DNA of 64,000 nt from positions 2,780,620 to 2,844,619 of the forward strand of contig PTEX01000049.1 in NCBI GenBank assembly GCA_003342815.1. The letters run 5' to 3'. The translations under genes were made by a program, and so were the position numbers. Of the stretch, positions 38,901-51,131 are shown piece by piece; the stretch's first letter is position 1, and every line of letters starts with the position of its first letter. Under the pieces are notes generated by a model that was not told the origin of the DNA, made no database searches, and was given only the letters and a program-made list of their open reading frames with translations. The stretch is from Eudromia elegans. Taxonomy: Eukaryota; Chordata; Aves; Tinamiformes; Tinamidae.

Positions 38901-39742
38901 ATTGTTTAAAGCAAATGAATCCTAACTTCAAATATTTTTAGGTCTGTGTGTGTGCTAGCTTTGCTTTGACTTGTTAGGAACATGACTTCCCTCACCTGAG
39001 AGAGGGGGAGGATTTAGGTGCTGTCTGCAGAATATGACATTTGACAGTGTTCTTACTTGGAAGGGAAAAAAAATCCAAAAGTTAAAATTGCTGCATCATA
39101 ATATTCTTGAATTCTTGAGACAGTTGAAATATTTCACTGTATAATCTACTTTGTTTTTATTTACTCTGATTTTGTTGAACTTTAGTCTTAACAGTGTGTT
39201 ACAATCATTTGCTCCTGCTTCCAGGAAGAGAGAAGAGCACAGCTGCCTAAATATCAGCGTAACCTTCCTCGACCAGGACAAGCATCCTTGGGTAATCCAC
39301 CTGTTGGACCAATTGGAGGTATGATGCCACCACAGCCAGGAATTCCTCCACAGCAGCAAGGAATGAGACCTCCTATGCCACCTCATGGTAATCATAAGTT
39401 TCCTAGCTTGCTTTCTTTAAGGATTTGTTCTTGCTATAAACTTTTTTTTAAATACAAAGTGGCAGATACTGTGAAGAAACAGCTTTTCCCAAAATGCAGC
39501 TTCTGCCTGTTGTTGACACCTAAAATAGCTGCTTTTAAAAAGCTTGAATTCTTGTTTGCATCTTAAATGTTTTGTTTATAGGTCAGTATGGTGCTCATCA
39601 CCAGGGCATGCCAGGATACCTTCCTGGAGCGATGCCTCCTTATGGTCAGGGACCTCCGATGGTGCCCCCTTACCAAAGTGGACCTCCTCGACCTCCAATG
39701 GGAATGAGACCTCCTGTAATGTCGCAAGGTGGCCGCTACTGA
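29996..39742 (+). CDS. ZNF207: Zinc finger protein 207 (BuGZ), complete
   Basis: ZNF207/BuGZ binds and stabilises the checkpoint protein Bub3, binds microtubules, forms condensates on spindles, and is linked to splicing in interphase. Coding exons: 29996-30036, 31390-31516, 32073-32211, 32669-32836, 33308-33383, 35253-35323, 36000-36160, 36956-37048, 38269-38511, 39225-39387, 39582-39742 (stop 39740-39742). The total is 1443 nt, 480 residues plus stop, close to the human isoforms. The start has a strong Kozak context (GCTGCCATGG). After a basic [10 protein letters not shown] come two C2H2 fingers (C13, C16, H29, H34; C37, C40, H53, H58), then a long Pro/Met/Gly-rich low-complexity region. The Bub3-binding GLEBS segment [18 protein letters not shown] spans the 38511/39225 junction. 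The end is [11 protein letters not shown]. Confidence 0.97.
30037..31389 (+). other. ZNF207: U12-type GT-AG intron 1 of ZNF207
   Basis: The donor TGCTG|GTATCCTTC carries the full U12 consensus GTATCCTT. The 3' end carries the exact U12 branch sequence TTCCTTAAC at 31369-31377, 13 nt from the intron end, with a short ATAG|G acceptor. The splice rebuilds WCWYCNRDF, splitting the codon of W14 between the first two zinc-binding cysteines of finger 1. Confidence 0.95.
31535..31665 (-). mobile_element. CR1 LINE fragment, reverse orientation
   Basis: The + strand reads as the reverse complement of a CR1 3' end: ACAGAATGCTTAAGGTTGG, then AAGGGACCTGTAAAGGTCAT, CTAGTCCAACCCCCCTGC, an ACAGGGTTACCTAG block, and a CAGGTTTTGACAGTCTCTAG block. 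This is the standard motif order of avian CR1. It lies in ZNF207 intron 2. Ends are approximate. Confidence 0.85.
33254..33307 (+). promoter_or_regulatory. ZNF207: (GT)n plus 18-T tract before ZNF207 exon 5
   Basis: A GT repeat (33254-33268) runs into 18 consecutive T (33270-33287) and then a pyrimidine-rich CTTATAG acceptor. In RNA this is a GU-rich then U-rich tract. Such tracts bind splicing factors (CELF, TIA and PTB types), so this short exon may be regulated. That role is inferred. Confidence 0.5.
33384..35252 (+). other. ZNF207: ZNF207 intron 5
   Basis: GT-AG intron (GTGAGT...TTTATAG) between two short proline/methionine-rich exons. No gene or repeat was recognised inside. Confidence 0.85.
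36956..37048 (+). other. ZNF207: Candidate ZNF207 cassette exon (93 nt)
   Basis: This exon encodes 31 Ser/Thr-rich residues (starting [17 protein letters not shown]). It is 93 nt with phase 0 on both sides, so skipping keeps the frame. Human ZNF207 isoforms are known to differ by exons in this part of the protein. Skipping in this species is inferred. Confidence 0.55.
37049..38268 (+). other. ZNF207: ZNF207 intron 8 with TG/TA microsatellite
   Basis: AT-rich intron with a compound TG then TA microsatellite at about 38019-38082. Its 3' end is TTCCACAG. No other feature was seen. Confidence 0.8.
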
Positions 39743-40302
39743 TGCTACTACACACATTCTAATAGGTTTGGAGATTAAACCTTTTCTCGTGCTGTTAATA
39801 TAGCCAAGCTTCCGTCAATTAAGGCTTCATTGTGACTTAAAAATAAGTATCTTCCCACATGCAAGGAACTATTGGACATTATTATTTTACACGGGAAAAA
39901 TTATTTGGAATAATAACAGGAAATTTTCCTGATGTTGCAATTTATACTGTATGGCTTCTTTTTCATGTTTCATCTAGGTTTTTAGAAGTGAAGTATAGTA
40001 AATATGGTTCGTTAAATTGTGAAGGCGCTGGAATTACATGAACATACCATCTTAAAGGCAAGTTCTGTGACATTATGTTGCTATTTGTAAAATGATGCCT
40101 TCACAGCACTTCAAGTGCTGTTGGACTTCATGTCCCCAACATAGTTTGGTGAGGGCTGTAAGTGTTCCCAACTACCTGTACATTTAAGAGTCGGAACATG
40201 TAACAATATTTAATGTATTTAGAGTTCCTCCTGTTTCAGGGTTTAAGTAAACTGACCCACTAAGGTCGTGTGACTTTTCTGTACTGTTATAAACCTAATT
40301 GT

Positions 40303-40308
40303 AATAAA
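40303..40308 (+). terminator. ZNF207: ZNF207 proximal polyadenylation signal AATAAA
   Basis: AATAAA in the context GTAATAAAAG, about 560 nt after the stop. Confidence 0.65.
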
Positions 40309-40614
40309 AGAGGAGAAAAATTTATATGCCTTTTTATTCATGACCAGCTGTGGACAACTGCCTGAAAGGTTTGTACAGATGCATGCCGTGGTAGCAATTG
40401 ATGTAATGAACACAGTTATTGGTGCTGTTTTGGTAAAATCTGAATTCCTTGCTCTAAAATTACAGCACTCCTTTAGCTGCACGTCTTGAGTAGAGAAAGA
40501 CCTGTACACTTATTAACTATCTCTTCCAAAATGAGGCTGCAGGAGGCACATCTTAACTCCTGGATGTAATTTCTTTTTAATGGCGTATGTTTCTTTTTGT
40601 GCTTTCTCATCCTC

Positions 40615-40620
40615 AATAAA
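40615..40620 (+). terminator. ZNF207: ZNF207 distal polyadenylation signal AATAAA
   Basis: AATAAA followed within 30 nt by TTCTTGTCC, a T/GT-rich downstream element. Confidence 0.55.
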
Positions 40621-42388
40621 TTTTAAATGATTTCTTGTCCTGGCACTTATTTGCAAGATATAAGTGTGATTGCTGTAAGATGCATCCTAGTGCCAGATGT
40701 CCTGTTAGTTCATTCTTCAACTGACTTTTCAAATATGCAAACGCATGAACTTCAGGAGTCTTTTAGATGAAGATTTCTAGAAGCTTAGGTGCATGACACA
40801 TGGGTGAGTGATTTCCAGTTGATACTGTATTTAAGTTGACCTGCAAGAGAGAGAGTAACTTATTCTCTTCTGCAGTGTATAAAGGAAAGATGGACCTACT
40901 AGTATGTTATATAGTGTATTTTTACTTTAAATATGCAAAATTTCCAGTCTTTCCTGGCTCTAAAAGGTGAGACATCCTGTGTGCTATGATCAAACGGTTG
41001 AGTTTCCAGAATCATTTAATGGAATTGTATAGAGCAGGAGACCTCCTAATTACAGTTAGCAAATACAAAAAGGTAAATGACCAATTCAGATGGTTAAGAT
41101 TTATGAGAGTGATAGATGATTGTCAAGATGGTAATTTTCTGAATATCTATCATTGTGTTAATACATACAGTATTTCAGATGAGAATGCAAATGTACTTTG
41201 TAGAGGAAAGGAAGTGAGAACTTTTGTGGTCACCACCTTGGAATAGGAAAAAAATGGTGAGATTTTCATTTGCAGGTCAACTTTAAATACATGTTCCAGC
41301 CTCAAACCATAATTCTGTAACTTAGTTTTTAGGGTAGATTAGAAAGATAATTAGTGGGGTATGCTCCATAGATGTTCTTGTTAATGGATGGTGTTTGGGA
41401 TTTTTTTTTTTTCCTTCTTCTGACTGCACTTAAATAAGCTGCATAGAGCTTTATTCTGTACTGTCTCTTAATAGTTTGGAAATATAGTATAGCTATAATA
41501 CAATCATTTCTCTTAGCTTCAAGGATCTGGACTCATGGAACAGCTCATAAAGATACTAGAGCATCCAGTTCATTCTAATTCCAATGGAATGGCCTTAGTT
41601 TAATCATCAAGCATTGTCAGACACTTTTGTTGCGGTGTTTGCAAGACCATAACTCCAAGCCTCTATTGAGAAGCAGTTCTTTCTGGTCACTAGCACCTAC
41701 TGATCACCTGTCAGATGTTCAATAATTGGCTTGTAAATATGCTGAGTGGGCATTGATGTTGAATCTTTTTAGCTCTTCACCTTGCTTTATACATATGTAT
41801 TAGCGATGAAACTGTTCTGCTTAAGCAAATGCATCTGATACTGTTTTTTTCCCCTTTGTCTGATGATAAGGTTAAATTACAAAGCAAAACACTAGAGAAT
41901 TTAAGGGTGTCTTACATTCATCCTTTTTTTTTGTAATGCTGTGCATAATTCATACATTATAAATTGATCATAACTTTCTTGTAGAACTATAGAGCTTCTT
42001 GCTTTTTCTGAAGATCTTACTGCTACCTTAAGGATGCTTTGCCCTCTTGCCCCTAGTACCTTCTCCCTTCAAGTATCTTCTTATAATTGATTTTATTAGG
42101 ATGTTGTTTTTTGACCCTTTTCTTGGGATAAGTTTTCGGGAAAAATTGCTGCATGCAGTCCTAACTCGGCATATCCTGCTAAGTGTCATGGTTAAGAAGT
42201 GAGAGGTTATCTCTTGTAGATAGTGAATATGTAGTTTTTCTGATCATAGCATCACATTATAGATAATACATAGACCAGAACTTTTAAGCATTTGAAGATT
42301 GAACTTTTCTTAACAGTAGTGTTATAGAAATCCCTCAACTAAACACTGCTAGAGAGTCATGTGGTGCTTTAGATCTGCAGCAGTGAAA

Positions 42389-42391
<3 letters not shown>

Positions 42392-42427
<36 letters not shown>
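42392..42427. repeat. Homopolymer of 36 T
   Basis: Uninterrupted T run in the ZNF207-ERN1 gap. No retrocopy was recognised on either side. Confidence 0.9.
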
Positions 42428-42435
<8 letters not shown>

Positions 42436-45400
42436 AAGTTACTGTTGGTAATGCCTTTCCTGCTCCTGTCATTTCTGTGCTGTCAGAGCTGTGATGTGGC
42501 CATCTTCAGTTACTCTTGTGTCTCTTCTATGTAGTCGTGTGTAAACAGTCAGCTATGTTAATGCATATGTTGTCTGTTGGTCCCTACCTTCATTTCTTTG
42601 GATACTGCTTCTTAATGTTGAGAGAGTTGGATTTATGGTGCACTTCCCTGAAAAAGAAAACTTGCTCATACCTTGGAGTAGGGACTTTTTTATAGAAAGA
42701 CTGAGGCTTTTTATAAAACTTCATCAACAAAGCTGTGCTCACAAAATCTATGATGTAATGCAGTCATGCCAACAAGTTTTTGCTTTAGTTAATCTCTCCC
42801 TGATAATCTCAGAAGCTTTTATACCTCCAAAAAAGCATGTCTTCTCTAGGTGTTATGGGACTTAACCAAAAAACAAAGCTTCTGCTCATGTAGTTATTTC
42901 ATTTCCCCGATTTGTCATATATTAAGACTAAATCTTGTAAATAGCTTTTGTCAAACCTCTAAATTAGGTGTAATGGAGATGTGAAATACAATAAACAGGT
43001 TGCAAAAGAACTTACTCAGATGGAAAAGGATGTTTATATGAATTGGTCAACATTTGTGATACCTGGTGCTTTTACGAGGTTTTATAAGTTACTTTATATA
43101 TAGTCTCTTAGTATCCCTATGAGAAAAAAACAGTCTGCTGTTTTTTTTAGGGCAAAAATGATGAGTGACATGGGAAAACCTTGAAAGAGCCAAGGTTAGT
43201 TTTTCAGGTGTCTTAATATGGTTGTTTTTATTTACTGCTTTTAGGATACCTTTCTGCTTTGGCATTAAGTTAGCTGGTTTATATGGTCTATAATTTCTGG
43301 GAGCCTTTTGAAGTTTTTTTGCACTTCACCGGTGAGATTTAAGTGCTGATTAAAAAAACATGAGGCTTGGATATATATATCTTAAATTTCAGTGGATAGC
43401 TCCTCCTCACTCTGTGCATGCATGGAAGAATATGAACAAGCTTCTAGAAACATATTCAGCTGCATCTTACTTGTATGATTTCTGCAATTATTTGGAGTAT
43501 ATGGACTTGACAATATAAATATGAACTGTGTGATTTTGCTGTTTCAAAACTTGGATTAAAATGTTGTATATAACCTAAAGTTATTTTACAGGAACCAGAG
43601 AATTCTGAATACAAGATAAGAAATGAAACATCAGGATTTCTTCAGTTTAAAAACAATAAGAAGGGCATTATGACTCTTCTATTAAACTGAGACTGATCTA
43701 CCAGTCCATGAGCTGGGGCTTTAATTTAAAATGGTTACTTTAATATTAATGTCTTAATAATTGTACTGGTCTAGTTTCTACATAATATGCTAAGGCAAGG
43801 GTGAGGTTTTTCAGTGGCTTATGGAATCTTTAACCTTAACTTTTGTGAACTAGTATGGTAAATACCATCAGTTATGGGGAAAGTGCCCCAACACAATTGA
43901 ATTACGTTCCATTGATCAAGTTGATAAGCAAAACAAACTGTCCAGAAATAGCTACCAACTGTAAAAAGTTTAGTTTGGGCGTGACAAAGTAGGTGAGAAT
44001 GCAATTATTTTCTTTTGTTTGCTTGATCACTGGAATTTTGTTAACTTTGAATGCATGTCTTTTACTTAATTGGGTAATGTTTTTTCTAAAATTTAAATTT
44101 TTCTTCTTTCTATAGCACTGCCATAGGACAGGCTGAGGCAGAGTCTCAGTGTTGCCCTGTTCAGTCTGAGGCAAGTGGGATTTATTTTATTAATTCTGGG
44201 GGCTTTCACAGCTTTATGGCTGTTGGATATTTATGTCCCCAAACTTGCAGCAAGTTTGGTGAAGGCCCCTAAATTTATTTTAATCTAGGATTTTTATTTT
44301 CTTTTGGTAGATGGGCTCTATATTAATATTTATATTTTTATTACTGCGTTTTTTAAAGAGTTTTAGGGGGAGGGAACGTGTTTTAAGCTGTTTGGGTATC
44401 TTCTCTCTTACTGGAGTATTTCCTTTATTGGATTTCAGATAGTCTTTGAGCCACATCATTCCTTCCTTCCCCATCCCTCCCCTCACCTCCAGGTGTCTTT
44501 GTGCTGCTTTGGGTTTTGTTAATGTGGCTTCATGTAATCTTTGAACAGGTGGCATGTAAGTATCAATTGCTAATGTTTCTTCCTCTGGGGAATTCTGTAT
44601 AATAAAGTGTTTAAAATATGTAGGTTGTTAATAATTGGTGATATAGGTTATAAATTGTGTAATCTAAGCTACCAAATGCCATTTCCTTGAAGAAGGATGT
44701 TGTGACATTAATGCTACTACATTTGAGCTGCAGCACAACAAATATTAATGTAGAGCCCTATGAAGAAGCAGAGATTCAAGGTGGTAAAGCAGAACAGAGG
44801 AGTGAGAAGGTGAAGCGGTAGATTTTTCAGTATATCGGTTTCAGAGAAGACCTTTTTAATCAATCACAAATGTACCAAACAACAGTGTGTTGTCTGTTGG
44901 CAACAACATGCCCAAAATAATAGCATTTGTTGGAAACTCTTCAGGATTGTGTAGTATAAGCAAAAGTTGCTTAACAAGTGCTCTTACCTAAAATTTTCTT
45001 TTGCACAGTGAGTAGCATAGAATTCTACCCTTTATTTCGAAAAAGGAGCTTTTGTGCTGTTGCGCTGTTTGTTTTGCAAGTTTAGAGGTTTGAGTATTTG
45101 AGGTTGCTTGCGGCCATATTCAGCCTCGGAAGCTTTGTCCAAGGAGAATTTTGCAGCTTGCCATCAGTGCCATTCTTATGTTAACAAACGTTAATGTTGG
45201 AGGGGCTTTTCTTTTTAATTCTTTTTCTAAGCTTTTTAAAATTTGCAGTGTCTTTTTGTGGACATAGAATGCATTTCATTGATTAATGATGCACCTGTAT
45301 GATTTTTTCTTCAGTTAAACTTGCTGCAAGTGGGTTTTTTTTTGTTTTTTTTTTTTTTCCCCTTGGTTACAAAAGTTGATTGCACGTTCCTCTTATTCTC

Positions 45401-48400
45401 TTCTTTGTTTGTATACTGCCCTTCATATTTTTATTGAGACACACCCCCCACACCCCCTGTCATGATCCTGTTCTGCCCATGGAAAAAGGATATGTCCTCT
45501 GTTAACTGTCCTAAAGTAATTAATGAGTATAGTGTTGCTTTTCTAATTTTTGTTGTGATGCTCTTTTTGGTAACGGCAAAGATGGGAACACATAAAGATA
45601 CACTGCTGCATCTAGCCTTGCTGTTTCACGTATTCACTCTAAGAAACGTTTGATCTGGCTACTATTTTTCTGTCTTATCTAAGGAAATTGTTTTAACAAC
45701 AAAAATACTTGGTTTGGTTTGTGCTTCTTCTTGCTTAAACTGGATCTGTTAAAGAGTTAAGATATAAAAATAGCCAATTAACAAATACATAATAATGAAT
45801 TTATTAAAAGTTCCCACCCAAGATTGCTACAGTATGGGGTAGATTTTATCCAGCTACCTGGATTTATTTTGTCATAAGGCAGGCAGAAAATTCAGATATG
45901 TGCTGGTTTGTCTCTAATGGAGTACCCTGCTTAGATCCGCACTTGGCTTATACATAATAAATCAATACTGTGGTGGCAGATAAATATTATCTGATTAGAA
46001 TGAATTGCTTTGATCTGTTTTTGTTGGAAGACAATTGTTCGTCGTGTAAGTTTCTTTTAGGCAATTTGTGTTTTCCCTCTGGCATTGTTTCAGCTACTGA
46101 CACTTTGGAGCAAATGAACTATTTATTTTTATTTTGACATGTTTTGGGAGCTAAACAGGATCCTAAGTTGGTTTTAAACAATTTCAGAATTTCAAGACTA
46201 TATTCATGCTGTTTCTTTCTGAAAGAGGCATTTTGATGGTAAGATAATTTAGTGGGATATTACTGTATGAATTACAGGTTTCCTAGCACTGAGTTTACTG
46301 CTACATTGCAAACATTTTTCTGTAGGTAGTTGACAGATCCTTCAGTCTCCATTCTTTACTCTTCAGGCCTCTGAGACAGGGCTTTTTCTGCTTGCTATTT
46401 GGGAGTTGGTGCCTTTAGAAGATTCCTCTTACCACTTGGTCTGTTACCACAGACTGATGTGTATGCTTAAGTTTGAAGTGACTACTGATGTGCATTTGTG
46501 ATGTGCATTTGTTCACTTGCTTTGTGTTTTGTTCTAAAAGATGTATGTGCAAATGCTGCTATCCTTTTGGTTTTAGGATGGCATCCCAGCAGTGTGCCTT
46601 TCTGTGGGAATAGCTCTCAGCTCTGGAACCAACTGGCCCATCATCTTTAAAACAACTTGCAAAATTCTCATTCAATGCAAGTAGTTCATAGCTCGCTCTT
46701 TGTTTGAAACTGTTAATGGTTCTCACTTTCCCACCTCCTTGTGTGGATCTAAGGAGGATAGCTAAAAAAACACCTGAGATTTTTCTGTTTCAAAAAATGG
46801 GTAGTTCATGTTCTTACTGACACTGCGGAACATGCTGACAGTATTGTGGCAGTCTGTATCAAGGCTGTGATTCTATCCCCACGTTTTTCTGTGTGGGTTT
46901 TTTTTCCCCCATGAGTTTCATCGTAGTATTTTTAGTGACTAAATAAGTATTAATGGTAGTGAGTTCTGGGTTGTTGGTTTTTGAGCTGTGTGGGGAGATA
47001 CATGAGTTGTATTTGAAGGTCAGGAATTGCTGGAATTCAGAACTACTTAATTGGGTGAATTTGTACCCAGTGCTCAAAGTGAATAAGATGTGGCAAATAA
47101 ACTACTGACGATGCATGAAGTTTGTCTTGCTTTAGAATTCTGTGATGAACACAACGTTTTCTGAGCCACGCGTAATACAGGCAGAATTCCTTAAATACTA
47201 TGGGGAGTGCAGAGTTCTGTGGTAACCTTCAGAAAGCAAAACCTCAAAAAGTGAATGTATAAGTGTAAATCTGAATCAATTAAGTAACAACTTTTTTCTT
47301 CCTTTTTTTTTTTTTTAAACTAGGGTAGATACTTTCAGACTGGAATCTAAGAAAATATTTGAAACAGCCCTTGTAAGGATCAAGCTAGAAGTGAAGTGAT
47401 TCCAAAGTGTAATATTTATAGCAGTGGACAAATGGACAAATTTAATAGCACGTGCTGAAAAAACAACTTGTGAGAATTCTACATAGTACACTATAAAAGG
47501 CAGCTTTATTCAGGCTCTTGATTGTCAGAAAAGATGGAGTCTTTCTAAGACTACCAGGATATACAGAAAAAAATCTGTTGTATAATGAATGCATTTTTAC
47601 TTGTTATCATTTTGTTATATGAAAAATCTTGGAACCTCTATTTGAGAGAGCCAAGCGTTTTGGTCAGCTGCTTTTGCAGAAAGCCACTTGCTGTCTTACT
47701 GTTACGCAGGATGTTCTTCGGATTGCTTAGGACACATTGACCTTAACTGTGTGATTAAAAGCGAACTGAGTGTCTGGTATTTAAACATCTGAGCACTACT
47801 GAGAGTATTGAGGTATTCACACTTTCTAGGCAAGTTTACATAACTGTTTTCATTATGGAATCACTTTCAGTAGGAAGTATAAGTAACACTGCAGTTTTAA
47901 TCCATCCTCATTATCTTCTCAGTAAACAGTTGTTCTTTATCAGAGTTTGAGAATAACAGTTTTCATAGAACTAGAATTCTAGTGCAGGTACCAGCTAAAC
48001 ACCCCCGCCCGACGCACTATTTTAAGGTCATGAAAGCTTCCTAAAAACCTGCTCTTTGAGGCGGTTGCAGTGTAACTCTGTGTTAGCCCCCTGCCTTATA
48101 CCAGATTTGGGCTTCTTAATGTCTCCAATTTTGCTTATTGAATTGGTGTAAATTTCAGTTGTATTCTTGGATGCTATTTTAAAAATAAAAAGGAGAGGAG
48201 AGTATTTCTACTACTGCTATTCTTAGTATCCAGTATGTATAATTCATTTTAACTAATACCAGTTTGGAATGGACAGTCATCATTACAGAAAAACACACTA
48301 TGTTGTAAAAAAAGTATTTCCTTGTTTTCTAATGTAGGGAATGATGTGATGCTTTGAGACAGAATAAGATGTCATGCCAAGCTTTATTTTTTTCATAACT

Positions 48401-51094
48401 TCATAAAAATCTATATTACTTGAGCACTAAATTCTTACCTTCCCTCCCATAAATTCTAGTGGAAGGAAAATATATTTTGCTCTTTAATTATAAAAACGAT
48501 AGAAAAGAAAATGTAAGATTGCTCGGTGAAGTACCGTGTCTGTCTTTAAGTTTATGTTGATGTTAGGCAACAAGATTGCCATGTTAAAATTCTGGCTTGT
48601 TTAACCAGAAATGCCACAAATATAAAGGCGAATTCAAATAATTTTAGACTTGCCTTTGTATGCCTTTCTTTGAGGGACAAATTGCAGTAATTGATTTTTG
48701 ACTTTTTTAAAATGGAAAACTAAGTTGTGAGAAACTTCTTGGTTTAATGCAATTTGTGTTTTTGTTAACTAGCAGCAGAATTTCAGCATTTGCTACTTAC
48801 TGGTAGAGAAGACAAATCCCACAGCCCTGCCAGTACAGGTTAGTTTAATCTGTAAGTACCTGATGTTCCTATTTGAAATATTCTGTTCAAATGATACCAT
48901 TGAAGTACGTGAGGAGGGGAATTTTGATTTCTGGTATGTGAATGTGTCCTTGCTGTTTACTACTGTTTTCAGTAGTGAAGAAGCGTTTTCCTGAAATGAG
49001 CTCTAATGATTTTCACCACACCTGTGGATAGGCAGTATTTTGCAGTCACTTTTAAAGGAGAATTTATAGAGAACTCCAACAAAAAGCTGTTTATACTGAA
49101 AAGCATAAAGACCTCTGAAGATAATTCTTCAGTAACATGGTGATTACAAAAGAGGTAATTTTTAAGCAATCAACCAGCTATAGGATATTCTGTTCATATT
49201 CTGGCAAAAGAAGAATCCTGTTGGTTGCAATCCATAGCAGTAACTTTAGTCTTTATTTTTATCTAGATATTTTTAATTGCTGCCTCTTACAAACATTTCT
49301 GCTCTGTTAGGTCTGTTATTAGGAAGAACACATCCTGGCTTTTTTCGTTTTGAGTCTATTTCAGTACATTGCAGACTACCTACAAATATATTATTTTGTT
49401 GAGCTATTTTATTCTAGTGTTACTGCTCTTTTGTTGTTTCTTTTTTTCCTTTGCCCATTTGTAGTCCATGGCTAGTATTTCTAGAAGTTCTTTTCATTTT
49501 AATTGTATTGTCTTCAGAGCATTTTACAACTTAAAGTGAGAGAGAAGATTCATGGTGATTCTCTGTGATTGGATAAATACACAACCTGCTCCAACACCAC
49601 CTACCTCCATTTAATCATTTATTCAGAGTGCCTCATCTCTACAAGTGAAGTTGAGGGAGTTTTGAAATCGGTGGTGGATAAGTGTATGCAGACAAGGCCA
49701 GCGTGTTAGTGTGGTTCCTATGCAGATAGCCGTGTCCGCCCTTCTGAACGAGCTAAGGTAGTTCCATTAGTGACTCAGTATACTTGACACTTCCAACAGT
49801 GCAAGTGGCTTGAGAATTTTGAAGTCTTAAACAACTGCAGAAGTTGTTATATGGTCTGTAAATGCGTGATCAAAAGGAACATATCTTTGCAGGTTTTACC
49901 ATAGTTAAAAGCAACAATAGTTGCATTGGTTTATATCTCCTGGCATTTTCTCTACATCAGTTCTGGGGCATCTAAGCGAAGCTATTTTGTCTGCAGGAGT
50001 AGTTACATGCAATTTTGAATAATGTTAAGTAGGTGTTTCTTCCTAGAAGAATCAATTGATGGAACTTTGCATAATAAATTCTGTAACTGGTCCCGTTCTC
50101 TGCATCTTGTAATACTAAGTGCAGATGTGGATGACTGAATGGGATTCTTTGGTATGAGGCTGTTATCTCTAATAGAGCGTTTAGATCTTTGTTTTGACCA
50201 CTGACGTTGACGCTTACCACTCAGCTACCCAGTTACTCTGTGATGTCTCAGTTCGGGCAGTGACCGCCAACCTGCTGAACTTGCTGCCCAGCTTGGCAAC
50301 GAATGACAGTAACTAAAGGGTGCTGTTCTGTGGTGTCTGCTTGCCAAACTCACAGCTCTGTAGGCTAGTTTGAGCTTTGGTAGAAGGTCCTCTTTTTCTT
50401 GAACTTTATGGTGGTGAGTTACAGTACTTGCTAGTAGAATTAACTTTATTTCTCTTTGAGATGGTACTAAAGAGAGTACCAGGAGTGGGGCCTTTCCCAG
50501 CTGGTGAGCGGGCTTAAACTGTCGTTTTGCAGCTGGGGAGTCTTTATCCCGTAGGGCGGGGGAGCAGACAGGCACTTCATGCTCCCTCCTTCACACTTGG
50601 GCCTGAAGGTTCCCCAGCTCCCACGAGAGGCTGCCTTTGCTGCGTAGTGAGTCAAGGCGCTTTGCGGTTTTTGATTGTATTTAATGTGTCTTAGAGGCGT
50701 GATCAGACTACAGCTACATGCAGTGTTTGTGCAACCAGGGAAGACTGTGCTGATAACTTTTTTAATATAACTTGATCCTGCTTTTGTGTAAGTAGTATGA
50801 AAGGGATTCGATCGTTGATCTTTTTCAAAAGGCAAGTGGCAAGTATTGGTAAGTTAATTTAATTCCAGAAAGTAAGAGACTGGTAAGTAAGTGCATCACT
50901 TTAATGCATGCAAATAAGTGTAACAGTAACTGTGGCTTAATTTTATAGCATTCAGTTTCTAAGGAAGAACTGAAGAAAATATGGAACTAACATCATTTGT
51001 ACCTGTTGGACCTTCTGTGAGCCTGTGTCTACCCCTTTGTAGCAGTGTCTGATTAAACACCAGTGAAACACTGTTTCTGTGTGGGTGTTTTTGT

Positions 51095-51096
<2 letters not shown>

Positions 51097-51131
<35 letters not shown>
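51097..51131. repeat. Homopolymer of 35 T
   Basis: Uninterrupted T run preceded by GT-rich sequence. No associated retrocopy was recognised. Confidence 0.9.

Larger units (their letters stand above)
39743..40640 (+). other. ZNF207: ZNF207 3' UTR
   Basis: The sequence after the stop closely resembles the vertebrate ZNF207 3' UTR, including a block near 40099-40156 (GTGCTGTTGG...CATGTCCCC) and the later ATATTTAATG...AGAGTTCCTC block. Polyadenylation signals AATAAA lie at 40303-40308 and 40615-40620, giving UTRs of about 0.6 or 0.9 kb. Confidence 0.8.

Noticed and set aside
40986-41246. 86-codon open frame past the ZNF207 3' end
   Set aside because: It is AT-rich, not recognised, and within the length expected by chance.
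50225-50835. Two overlapping reverse open frames (116 and 122 codons) in the ZNF207-ERN1 gap
   Set aside because: They overlap in different frames, have no recognisable domain, and carry no polyadenylation or promoter context that I can support.
42392-51131. Long T runs as tails of processed pseudogenes
   Set aside because: No reverse-strand retrocopy or target-site duplication was recognised next to either run.
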